NCBI GenBank assembly: GCA_964619315.1
Contig: CAZUEH010000016.1
Coordinates: 1 to 27,659 of the forward strand
From: Fimisoma sp964619315
GTDB lineage: Bacteria; Bacillota; Clostridia; Peptostreptococcales; Anaerovoracaceae
DNA length: 27,659 bases
Direction of reading: 5' to 3'
In this document: one piece after another, positions 15,480-22,485 of the stretch
How the letters are laid out: each line of letters starts with the position of its first letter
Numbering within the stretch: the first letter of the stretch is position 1
Notes under the pieces: generated by a model
What the model was told of the DNA's origin: nothing
Database searches by the model: none
Seen by the model: the letters and a program-made list of their open reading frames with translations, nothing else
Made by a program: the position numbers and the translations under genes

Positions 15480-15896
15480 ATGGGAAAAGGTTACAGACAA
15501 GGAAGACTTGGAGAAGAAATACGCAAGATTTTAGGTAGCATGCTTCTTCATCAGATAAAAGATCCAAGGCTGTCATCAATGATAAGTATATCTGCAGTGG
15601 ATGTTACAAGTGATGGCAGTTATGCCACCTGTTACATTGCAGTAATGGATACAAGCAAAGACGAGACGGAAAGAGCTGCCAACGAAGAAGAAATATTGGC
15701 AGGGCTAAAAAGTGCGTCTGGTGTAATGCGCAAAGAAATAGGCAACCAAGTCAGAATGCGCCGCGTGCCACAGCTTATATTCAAAATAGATCATTCCATG
15801 GAATATAGCATGCATATTGATAAAATATTAAGCACCATGGATTTTGATAGTTATCAAAAGGATGAAGAGGAGGACCAAGAGGTCACAACGGAGTAA
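15480..15896 (+). CDS. rbfA: Ribosome-binding factor A
   Basis: Cold-response and 30S maturation factor that helps 16S rRNA 5' processing. From ATG 15480, with GAAAGGAAAA upstream, it has 138 residues, mildly longer than the about 115-130 typical because of an acidic tail rich in Asp/Glu. Seen: the N-terminal GYRQGRLGEEIRKILGSMLL, then KDPRLSSMISISAVDVTSD, and the C-terminal KEIGNQVRMRRVPQLIFKID KH-like strand. The frame could start at a TTG at 15450, but that adds ten residues without family match. nrnA starts 4 bp after the stop. Confidence 0.94.
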   Translation: MGKGYRQGRLGEEIRKILGSMLLHQIKDPRLSSMISISAVDVTSDGSYATCYIAVMDTSKDETERAANEEEILAGLKSASGVMRKEIGNQVRMRRVPQLIFKIDHSMEYSMHIDKILSTMDFDSYQKDEEEDQEVTTE

Positions 15897-15900
15897 GGTC

Positions 15901-16875
15901 ATGAAGAACAACTCTTTAAGAGAAATCGCAAAAAAATTAAGTGAGGCAAAGAGCATTTTGCTCTTTCCTCATGTCAACTTAGATGGAGATGCCCTAGGCT
16001 CATGCGCAGCCCTTTGCAAGGCGCTACGAAATGAGGGTAAGGAAGCATGGATATTGCTGGAAGATGATATTCCGGCCAATTTGAGTTTTTTGGATAATGG
16101 TTATTGCACTTGGGATATGGATATAGTAAAAAATCAAGATATCTCCATGTGCGTAGACTGTGGAGAACTTAGTCGTTTTCCAAATAGAACAGAAAAATTC
16201 CAAGAGGCATCAACAACCATGTGCTTAGACCATCACGCAACTAAGAATTTTTTCTGCGACTATAATTACATAGATTCTAACGAATCAGCAAGTGGACAAA
16301 TTGTATTCCAATTACTTATGGAAATGGGTACGGCTCCCGATACAGAAATCGGTGAGGCTATACTTACTGCAATAATCACAGACACAGGGAATTTTCAGTA
16401 TGCTAATACCCAGAAAAAAAGCCATACAATAGTGGCCGAACTTTATGACTGGGGAGTTGACGTTAACAAAGTTAGCGTGGAACTTTATGAAAATGTTCGC
16501 TTAGAACAAGTTATGATGAAAAAATTAGCCATGGAAACTCTACAAATCGTCGGTGGTGGTTTGGGAGCAATTTTGTATGTATCCCAAGAAATGCTTGAAA
16601 AAAGCGGTGCAACTATGGACGAAAGCGAAAGCTTATCACAAGATTTAAGGTCCATAAGCGGAGTGAAGTATTCAGCTGTTATAAAGGAGCAAGACCCTCA
16701 GAGTGTGAGAGTCAGCTTAAGAGCTAAAAGAGAAGGCAATGTACTAAAAATTGCTCAAAATTTAGGCGGCGGCGGACATCTCAAAGCTGCAGGATGCACT
16801 ATAAATGCGCCGTTAAAAGAAGCGGTAGCTATGGTTGAAAACGAGCTAACAAAAGCCATAGAGGAATTCAAATAA
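15901..16875 (+). CDS. nrnA: Bifunctional oligoribonuclease / pAp phosphatase NrnA (DHH family)
   Basis: DHH/DHHA1 phosphoesterase that degrades very short RNAs (nanoRNA) and removes the 3' phosphate of pAp. From ATG 15901 it has 324 residues. Seen: HVNLDGDALGS with metal ligands His24, Asp28 and Asp30; CVDCGE; the DHH triad Asp110-His111-His112 in LDHHATKNFF; ITDTGNFQYANT; and the DHHA1 glycine loop GGGGHLKAAG (289-298). Paired with rbfA and truB, its usual neighbours in Firmicutes. The Shine-Dalgarno site is weak (GGAGTAAGG overlapping the rbfA stop), suggesting coupling. The alternative upstream TTG at 15844 lies within rbfA. Confidence 0.93.
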   Translation: MKNNSLREIAKKLSEAKSILLFPHVNLDGDALGSCAALCKALRNEGKEAWILLEDDIPANLSFLDNGYCTWDMDIVKNQDISMCVDCGELSRFPNRTEKFQEASTTMCLDHHATKNFFCDYNYIDSNESASGQIVFQLLMEMGTAPDTEIGEAILTAIITDTGNFQYANTQKKSHTIVAELYDWGVDVNKVSVELYENVRLEQVMMKKLAMETLQIVGGGLGAILYVSQEMLEKSGATMDESESLSQDLRSISGVKYSAVIKEQDPQSVRVSLRAKREGNVLKIAQNLGGGGHLKAAGCTINAPLKEAVAMVENELTKAIEEFK

Positions 16876-16877
16876 AG

Positions 16878-17855
16878 ATGATAGAAAACGGAATTTTGAA
16901 TATAAACAAACCTCAAGGTATGACTTCACACGATGTAATCTATAAGGTTCGCCGTGCTCTTGGCATAAAAAGAGTAGGGCATACAGGGACTTTAGATCCA
17001 ATGGCTACAGGGGTGTTGCCAGTTTGTGTTGGAAAGACTACAAGGATTACAGAGTATCTTGACCTTGATTTTAAGACATACAGATGCACCTTGCTGTTAG
17101 GGCAAATAACTGACACCCAGGACATCTGGGGAACTGTTTTGGAAGAGCGGCCAACAGATGGTGTAACTGAAAATGCAATAGAATGTGCATTAGGCAAATT
17201 TAATGGACTCATTGAGCAGAAACCACCGATGTATAGCGCCATAAAAGTTAATGGAAAAAAACTTTATGAGTACGCTAGGGCTGGTCAAGAAGTCGAGGTT
17301 AAAACCCGCAAAATATACATAGAGAATTTAACCATTGAAAATATTAACCTGTCGGAAAAGAAGGTGACATTTTTGGTGAAATGTTCCAAAGGAACTTACA
17401 TACGAACTATATGTCAAGATGTAGGAATGGAATTAGGCTGTGGTGCGACTATGGCTTCTTTAGTAAGAACTGCCAGTGGTCGATTTGTAATAGAAGAAGC
17501 GATAGATTTAGTCAAGCTTCAAGGAATGAACCTAGAAGAAATTCAAAAGATCATGTTGCCAACGGATTTTCCATTGGTGCATTTTGGACAAGTAAGTGTG
17601 GACACAGCAACTGCCAAGAAGTTTATAGACGGGCATCACTTATCTTTGGATTTGTGTAAAATCGAAAGAGAACCAGAATTCAAGGACACCGAGCCAAAGA
17701 TAGATATAAGACCAGAATATAAAAAAGCATACAATGTTTATCAAAGAGGAAAGGCTGGCAATGTTTTCATTGGGGTAGCCTTTTATAACGAAAAATATAA
17801 AAAGTTAGTAGCAGACAAAGTTTTATCTAGAGGTGAGAATATTGAGAATATTTAA
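16878..17855 (+). CDS. truB: tRNA pseudouridine(55) synthase TruB
   Basis: Makes the universal pseudouridine 55 in the T loop of tRNAs. 325 residues, slightly longer than many TruB proteins (about 300). Seen: NINKPQGMTSHDV near the start, GHTGTLDPMATGVLPVCVG (34-52) with catalytic Asp40, PPMYSAIKVNGKKLYEYAR and the late CSKGTYIRTICQDVG motif. The C-terminal 90 residues are a PUA-like accessory region, with an unusual charged insert rich in Glu, Lys and Asp around 255-280. It starts 2 bp after nrnA and its end overlaps the start of ribF. Confidence 0.96.
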   Translation: MIENGILNINKPQGMTSHDVIYKVRRALGIKRVGHTGTLDPMATGVLPVCVGKTTRITEYLDLDFKTYRCTLLLGQITDTQDIWGTVLEERPTDGVTENAIECALGKFNGLIEQKPPMYSAIKVNGKKLYEYARAGQEVEVKTRKIYIENLTIENINLSEKKVTFLVKCSKGTYIRTICQDVGMELGCGATMASLVRTASGRFVIEEAIDLVKLQGMNLEEIQKIMLPTDFPLVHFGQVSVDTATAKKFIDGHHLSLDLCKIEREPEFKDTEPKIDIRPEYKKAYNVYQRGKAGNVFIGVAFYNEKYKKLVADKVLSRGENIENI

Positions 17856-18765
17856 CTCTTTAAAAGAAATTGAAAATATCGAGCCATGTACACTTGCTCT
17901 CGGCAATTTTGATGGCGTCCACAAAGGCCATCAGCAATTGATATCAAAAGCGGTTAAGGCTGCTAAAGCACATGGGGTTAAGAGCGCCGTGTTTACTTTT
18001 GCAAACCATCCGAAAAACTTGATACCGGGTGGCAAGGAAGTCAAGAATATAATATATCAAGAGCAGAAAAAAACTTTAATAGATGAACTGGGAGTTGACT
18101 ATTTATTCAATATAGAGTTTACAGAAGAAATTTTAACCATGGAACCTGTTGATTTTATACAAAAATTGTTAGTAGAACAGTTTAAAGTAATAGAAGTATT
18201 CTGCGGATTCAATTACAAATTCGGATACAAGGCAGCTGGAAATACTAAAGTGTTGAAAGAGCAAGGAAAAAAGCTAGGCTTTGCAGTAAAAGTAATTGAA
18301 CCAGTTACTATAGATGGCGAAGTGATCAGCTCCACTCTTATCAGAAGCTTAATTAAATCCGGAGATGTGGACGAATGTTACAAATATCTTGGAAGGACTT
18401 ATGATATAGATGGAGAGGTGGTTGTCGGAAATCGTCTGGGAAAAACCTTAGGCTTTCCTACTTCTAACATAACCATCGATGAAAACATGGTATCGCCTCC
18501 AAATGGAGTATATATAACTTACTGCATTTATAATGGAGTCAAATATCCAAGTGTTACCAATGTCGGAGTTAAACCGACAGTAGGGATTTATAAAAAAAAT
18601 GTGGAAACACATATATTCAACTTTGACAAAGAGTTATATGGCAAGCACATTAAGATAGAATTCTTGAAGATGACAAGAGACGAAGTGAAATTTGGAAGCA
18701 CCAAAGAGCTTTCTGAGCAAATTGCAAGAGATTGCCAAGAAGCCAAAGCATTCCACGGATTATAA
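17842..18765 (+). CDS. ribF: Bifunctional riboflavin kinase / FAD synthetase
   Basis: Converts riboflavin to FMN and FMN to FAD. With the TTG start at 17842 the protein is 307 residues. Seen: the N-terminal nucleotidyltransferase domain, ALGNFDGVHKGHQQLI (19-34, HxGH-type motif), FANHPKNL, GFNYKFGYKAAGN and SSTLIRSLIKSGDV, then the riboflavin kinase domain with GRTYDIDGEVVVGNRLGKTL, GFPTSNI and NVGVKPTV. The GTG at 17833 is also in frame but has no ribosome site at the right distance, while AGAGGTG stands 7 nt before the TTG. The gene overlaps truB by 14 bp. It is the last gene before the rpsO promoter; a small CCCAAG/CTTGGG hairpin follows at about 18767-18787 without a T run. Confidence 0.95.
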   Translation: MRIFNSLKEIENIEPCTLALGNFDGVHKGHQQLISKAVKAAKAHGVKSAVFTFANHPKNLIPGGKEVKNIIYQEQKKTLIDELGVDYLFNIEFTEEILTMEPVDFIQKLLVEQFKVIEVFCGFNYKFGYKAAGNTKVLKEQGKKLGFAVKVIEPVTIDGEVISSTLIRSLIKSGDVDECYKYLGRTYDIDGEVVVGNRLGKTLGFPTSNITIDENMVSPPNGVYITYCIYNGVKYPSVTNVGVKPTVGIYKKNVETHIFNFDKELYGKHIKIEFLKMTRDEVKFGSTKELSEQIARDCQEAKAFHGL

Positions 18766-18796
18766 GGCCCAAGCCTTGAAAACTTGGGAAAAAGGA

Positions 18797-18825
18797 TAGA
18801 CAAATAACAATGAATGTGTTATTAT
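18797..18825 (+). promoter_or_regulatory. Sigma-A type promoter for rpsO
   Basis: TAGACA (18797-18802), a 17-bp spacer, and TATTAT (18820-18825) with TGT just before it as an extended -10. It lies 31 bp after ribF and allows rpsO to be made separately from the nusA operon. Confidence 0.65.
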
Positions 18826-18842
18826 AAATTGTTGAAATTAAT

Positions 18843-18892
18843 ACCCTTTGCTTCGTTTGGCGCTAACTCCGACGTTTTACGCAGCAGAAGGT
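18843..18892 (+). ncRNA. Probable S15 autoregulatory leader
   Basis: ACCCTTTGCT (18843-18852) pairs imperfectly with AGCAGAAGGT (18883-18892), enclosing a G/C-rich element with GGCGCTAACTCCGACG. It lies between the rpsO promoter and the rpsO Shine-Dalgarno sequence, where ribosomal protein S15 binds its own mRNA in other bacteria. Exact inner pairing was not resolved by eye. Confidence 0.5.
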
Positions 18893-18914
18893 GAATGAGA
18901 AAAGGAGAAACAAA

Positions 18915-19181
18915 ATGATTACTAAAGAAATGAAACAACAGATTATCAAAGACTATCAGCAAAAAGAAGGCGACACTGGTTCTACAGAAGTTCAGGTTGC
19001 AGTTCTGACTTTCAGAATTAACGATTTGAATGAACATTTAAAGGTTCACAAAAAGGATCACCATTCAAGAAGAGGACTTTTAAAGATGGTAGGTCAGAGA
19101 AGAAACCTTCTTGTGTATCTTAAAGACAAAGATGTTGAAAGATACAGAACTCTTATTGCTCGTTTAGGATTGAGAAAATAG
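18915..19181 (+). CDS. rpsO: 30S ribosomal protein S15
   Basis: Primary 16S rRNA binding protein that organises the central domain and contacts 23S rRNA in a bridge. From ATG 18915 (AAAGGAG 6 nt upstream) it is 88 residues, the family length. A GTG at 18891 would add eight residues that overlap the ribosome site. Seen: DTGSTEVQVAVLT, INDLNEHLKVHKKDHHSRRG and LLKMVGQRRNLLVYLK, the four-helix core. It has its own promoter and leader and is followed by a strong terminator before pnp. Confidence 0.97.
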   Translation: MITKEMKQQIIKDYQQKEGDTGSTEVQVAVLTFRINDLNEHLKVHKKDHHSRRGLLKMVGQRRNLLVYLKDKDVERYRTLIARLGLRK

Positions 19182-19262
19182 TCGGTAAGACATTATTCCG
19201 TCTTTTGAGAGCGAGTTTGTGCAGAAGTAAGAGATAAATAAGCTGCATAAATCTATTAAAGC

Positions 19263-19294
19263 TAGGCGGGGAGCATATTCCCCGCTTAATTTTT
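19263..19294 (+). terminator. Rho-independent terminator after rpsO
   Basis: GCGGGGA (19266-19272) and TCCCCGC (19279-19285) form a perfect 7-bp G/C stem with a 6-nt loop, extendable to ten pairs, followed by TTAATTTTT. It is 81 bp after the rpsO stop. A smaller hairpin, AAGAC/GTCTT, lies nearer the stop at about 19187-19204. Confidence 0.88.
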
Positions 19295-19308
19295 AGTCAT
19301 TTTAATAT

Positions 19309-19385
19309 GGCTCCCGGCATTGGTTTTAGAGTATTTCCATATCACCATGAACTGGTGGAGAGCTGGAAAATCAATGCGGTGGGCC
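19309..19385 (+). ncRNA. Long structured leader upstream of pnp
   Basis: Nested inverted repeats form one 77-nt imperfect hairpin: GGC/GCC at the base (19309-19311 with 19383-19385), GCATTG (19317-19322) with CAATGC (19372-19377), TTTCCA (19334-19339) with TGGAAA (19364-19369), and CACCA (19343-19347) with TGGTG (19353-19357) at the tip. It ends about 60 nt before the pnp start. No good promoter was found between the rpsO terminator and this element. Confidence 0.55.
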
Positions 19386-19446
19386 ATTTATCAAAAGTTG
19401 AACAAAAAGTTAAAACAAAGAAATTAACAGGAGGTAGTTGTTAATT

Positions 19447-21564
19447 ATGGCAAGATTTGAAGATTACAGAACATTTAAGACAGCAGTAGGAGGCAGACTT
19501 CTGCAGCTAGAGATCGGCAAGGTTTGTGAACAGGCCAACGGACAAGTTATGGTTAAATATGGAGACACAGTAGTAAACGTTACTGCATGTGCTTCAAAAG
19601 AACCAAGGGCTGACATAGACTTTTTCCCACTAAGCGTGGATTTTGAAGAAAGAATGTATGCTGCAGGTAAAATTCCTGGAGGATTTATTAAAAGAGAGGG
19701 TAGACCAAGCGAACATGCTATCCTTACATCAAGACTAATAGACAGACCTATTAGACCACTTTTCCCTAAGGGATATTATAATGACGTAGTAGTTGTAGCT
19801 ACAGTAATGTCTGTAGACCCTGACTGCTCACCAGAAATTTGTGGAATGATAGGAGCATCAGTTGCTCTTGCAACATCAGATATACCTTGGGACGGACCAA
19901 TAGGTTCAGTTGCAGTAGGTAGAGTTGATGGACAGCTTGTAGTAAACCCTACTTTAGAGCAGAGAGAAAACACTGATATCAACATGACTGTTGCTGGTAC
20001 AAAAGAAGCTATCATGATGGTAGAAGCAGGGGCTGATGAAGTTCCTGACATGGAAATGCTTGATGCAATCCTATTCGCTCATGAAGAAATCAAGCGCATC
20101 GTAACATTCATAGATGAAGTAGTAGCTGAAGTTGGAAAGCCTAAGCAGGATGTAACTCTTTATAAACCACTTGAAGAAATCGATCAGGCGGTAAGAGAGT
20201 ATGCTACTCCTAAGATGAGAGAAGCAATACAGAATCCAGACAAGATTGCAAGACTTGAAGATATGGACGCTGTAGAAGTAGAGACTAAGGAACATTTCCT
20301 AGAAATATATCCTGAAAGCAAAAAGGATATCAACTCCGTACTTTACAACATTACTAAAGAAACAGTAAGAGCTATGATATTAGACGAAGAAGTTCGTCCT
20401 GATAACAGAAAGCACGATGAAATCAGACCTATTTGGTGTGAAACATCAGTACTGCCAAGAACTCACGGAACAGGCCTTTTCAAGAGAGGTCAAACTCAAG
20501 TTCTTTCAGTATGTACTTTGGCTCCAGCAAGCGAATCACAGCATATCGACGGAATTACCGAAGATACTTCAAAGAGATATATGCACCACTACAATTTCCC
20601 TTCATATTCAGTAGGCGAAGCTAGAACTTCAAGAGGCCCTGGCAGAAGAGAAATCGGACATGGCGCTTTAGCAGAAAGAGCATTGATTCCAGTACTTCCA
20701 AGTGTTGAGGATTTTCCGTATGCTATTAGAGTAGTATCAGATGTATTGTCCTCAAACGGTTCCACTTCAATGGGATCAACTTGTGGAGCTTGCCTTGCAT
20801 TGATGGATGCAGGTGTTCCTATTAAGAAGCCAGTTTCTGGTATTGCAATGGGACTTATTGAAAGAGTTAACGAAGATGGAACATCTAAATTTGCTATTCT
20901 TTCAGACATCCAAGGCATGGAAGATTTCTTAGGAGACATGGACTTCAAGGTGACTGGAACAACAGAAGGCGTTACAGCTATCCAGATGGACATTAAGGTA
21001 CACGGTCTTTCAAGAGAAATTCTTGAAAAAGCTTTGAAGCAAGCTAAAGATGGTAGACTACACATTATGAACGAAATGCTAGACGAAATTCCAGCACCTC
21101 GTACAGAAATGTCAAAATATGCACCAAGAGCTATCACTATGAATATCGATCCGGATAAGGTTAGAATCGTTATCGGACCTGGTGGAAAAACTATAAACAG
21201 AATTATAGATGAAACTGGAGTTAAGATTGATATTTCTGAAGATATTCCAGGTATGATCAGCATATACAGTGTAGATCAGGAAAGTGCAGATGCAGCTCGT
21301 AGCGAAATCGAACTTTTGACTAAGGAAGTAAAGGCTGGTGAAATCTACGAAGGTACCGTTATGAGAATAATGAGCTTCGGAGCATTCATCGAAGTTCTTC
21401 CAGGCAAGGAAGGCTTACTGCACATTTCAAAGATGGCAAAAGGCAGAGTTGAAAGAGTTGAGGATGTAATGAATATTGGAGATAAGGTTGAAGTAAAAGT
21501 AGCCGAAATCGACAATCAAAACAGAATCAATCTTCTAAGAACTAAATTCCCAGACGAAGACTAA
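19447..21564 (+). CDS. pnp: Polyribonucleotide nucleotidyltransferase (PNPase)
   Basis: Phosphorolytic 3'-5' exoribonuclease of RNA decay, a trimer and part of RNA-degrading complexes. From ATG 19447 (AGGAGGT 11 nt upstream) it has 705 residues, the usual length. Two RNase PH domains flank a helical domain; the first begins about residue 10 with GGRLLQLEIGKV, and the second holds SSNGSTSMGSTCGACLALMD, part of the catalytic site. The KH domain has IGPGGKTINRI (576-586) and the S1 domain (about 630-703) has GTVMRIMSFGAFIEVLPGKE. The frame opens at a TTG three codons upstream, which lies too near the ribosome site. It follows rpsO but is separated by a terminator. Confidence 0.97.
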   Translation: MARFEDYRTFKTAVGGRLLQLEIGKVCEQANGQVMVKYGDTVVNVTACASKEPRADIDFFPLSVDFEERMYAAGKIPGGFIKREGRPSEHAILTSRLIDRPIRPLFPKGYYNDVVVVATVMSVDPDCSPEICGMIGASVALATSDIPWDGPIGSVAVGRVDGQLVVNPTLEQRENTDINMTVAGTKEAIMMVEAGADEVPDMEMLDAILFAHEEIKRIVTFIDEVVAEVGKPKQDVTLYKPLEEIDQAVREYATPKMREAIQNPDKIARLEDMDAVEVETKEHFLEIYPESKKDINSVLYNITKETVRAMILDEEVRPDNRKHDEIRPIWCETSVLPRTHGTGLFKRGQTQVLSVCTLAPASESQHIDGITEDTSKRYMHHYNFPSYSVGEARTSRGPGRREIGHGALAERALIPVLPSVEDFPYAIRVVSDVLSSNGSTSMGSTCGACLALMDAGVPIKKPVSGIAMGLIERVNEDGTSKFAILSDIQGMEDFLGDMDFKVTGTTEGVTAIQMDIKVHGLSREILEKALKQAKDGRLHIMNEMLDEIPAPRTEMSKYAPRAITMNIDPDKVRIVIGPGGKTINRIIDETGVKIDISEDIPGMISIYSVDQESADAARSEIELLTKEVKAGEIYEGTVMRIMSFGAFIEVLPGKEGLLHISKMAKGRVERVEDVMNIGDKVEVKVAEIDNQNRINLLRTKFPDED

Positions 21565-21615
21565 GATATACGATTAAGGGCTCTACGCCCAGCAAACTTA
21601 AAAAAATGATTCATG

Positions 21616-21642
21616 CAGGATGGTTAAACGCCATCCTGTTTT
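21616..21642 (+). terminator. Rho-independent terminator after pnp
   Basis: CAGGATGG (21616-21623) and CCATCCTG (21631-21638) form a perfect 8-bp stem with a 7-nt loop, followed by TTTT and a further TTTTT ten bases on. Confidence 0.88.
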
Positions 21643-21802
21643 CACGTTTTTGACTAAACCCATATAAACAAGAAAAATGAACATTAAGAATAGTGTGTTA
21701 GGACAACATATGTGTTATACACAAATGATAAAACAACTGCAAGCACCTATGCATGTGACATTAGATTGGTCACAAAAAAGAGATAGTCTTTTTATTTTGC
21801 AT

Positions 21803-21831
21803 ATGACTTTTCCCGAAAAATATGCTATAAT
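21803..21831 (+). promoter_or_regulatory. Promoter for carD
   Basis: ATGACT (21803-21808), a 17-bp spacer, and a perfect TATAAT (21826-21831) with TGC before it as an extended -10. The weak -35 is offset by the strong extended -10. Confidence 0.65.
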
Positions 21832-21867
21832 ATACATATATATATATTTTAGGAAGCGTGGTACTGA

Positions 21868-22374
21868 ATGAATAATTATAAGACTGGCGATATGGTCATA
21901 TATGGAACGGAAGGACTTTGCAAAGTCCAAGACATTACTGAGAAAAAATTTGGAGAGAATATAATCAAATATTACGTCTTGAGGCAAGAGGTTAAAAAGG
22001 ATTTTGTAACTTATGTGCCAATAAATCATGAAAAAAGCGTGAGCAAAATGAGACCTCTTTTAACTAAGGGGGAAATACTAAAAATAATAGATCGTGCATC
22101 TTCAGAAGAACTTTCATGGATAGAAAACGATAGAGAAAGACACAATGCGTTCAAAGACATAATGCTTTATGGCAGCAGCAAGGATATGCTGAAACTTACA
22201 AGAGCTTTGTATAGAAGACAACAAGAACAGGTTGCAAAAGGCAAGAAACTTCACGTAAGCGATGAAAAAGTGTTCAAAGAAGCTGGGAAGATAATAAACG
22301 AAGAAATCGCCTATGTGTTCGACATGGAGCAGGATAAGGTCCTTGACTTCATAGCAGATAGAGCAAGCAAATAG
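21868..22374 (+). CDS. CarD family transcriptional regulator
   Basis: 168 residues. The N-terminal 60 or so (YKTGDMVIYGTEGLCKVQDI onward) is the CarD/TRCF RNA polymerase-interacting domain, a Tudor-like fold that binds the beta subunit; the rest is helical, the part that contacts the promoter upstream edge of the open bubble in characterised CarD proteins. The helical half contains WIENDRERHNAFKDIML and a basic LTRALYRRQQEQVAKGKK stretch. CarD stabilises open complexes, often at rRNA and stress promoters; its targets here are unknown. It is transcribed alone from a strong promoter with a purine-rich GGAAG site 12 nt before the ATG. An alternative reading as a free-standing TRCF-like domain is less likely given the C-terminal helices. 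Confidence 0.9.
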   Translation: MNNYKTGDMVIYGTEGLCKVQDITEKKFGENIIKYYVLRQEVKKDFVTYVPINHEKSVSKMRPLLTKGEILKIIDRASSEELSWIENDRERHNAFKDIMLYGSSKDMLKLTRALYRRQQEQVAKGKKLHVSDEKVFKEAGKIINEEIAYVFDMEQDKVLDFIADRASK

Positions 22375-22416
22375 ATTACAAATTTCTTAACATAGATTTA
22401 AGAAACGATATTGAGA

Positions 22417-22446
22417 TTGACAGTGTACTACATATTGTAGTACACT
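22417..22446 (+). promoter_or_regulatory. Promoter with embedded palindromic operator for the ABC exporter
   Basis: A perfect TTGACA (22417-22422), an 18-bp spacer and TACACT (22441-22446) form a likely promoter 40 bp before the ABC gene. AGTGTACTACA (22422-22432) and TGTAGTACACT (22436-22446) are perfect 11-bp inverted repeats with a TAT centre, filling the spacer and covering the -10. A repressor bound here would block RNA polymerase. The GTGTACTA/TAGTACAC half-sites resemble, from memory, those of YtrA-type GntR regulators, which often control ABC exporters. The dyad is followed by TTTTG and could also act as a weak terminator for carD. Confidence 0.6.
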
Positions 22447-22485
22447 TTTGTTATAAATAAAAGAAATTTGAAAAGGGGTTTAGTT

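Larger units (their letters stand above)
21565..21867 (+). other. 303-bp gap between pnp and carD
   Basis: Holds the pnp terminator (21616-21642), then two small dyads, TGTGT/ACACA around 21712-21724 and TGTGAC/GTCACA at 21754-21774, the carD promoter (21803-21831), and an alternating TA run of about 20 bp just after the -10. A 64-codon open frame from 21677 runs through it and overlaps the carD start, but it has no ribosome site and contains the promoter, so it is not taken as a gene. Confidence 0.6.

Noticed and set aside
18767..18790. Terminator after ribF
   Set aside because: The CCCAAG/CTTGGG hairpin is followed by A residues, not a T run, so read-through into rpsO is likely.
20589..21263. 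224-aa minus-strand open frame opposite pnp
   Set aside because: Fully inside the highly conserved pnp gene, and its sequence is a shadow of that codon use with no family match.
21677..21871. 64-aa open frame before carD
   Set aside because: Contains the carD promoter, overlaps the carD start by 4 bp and lacks a ribosome site.
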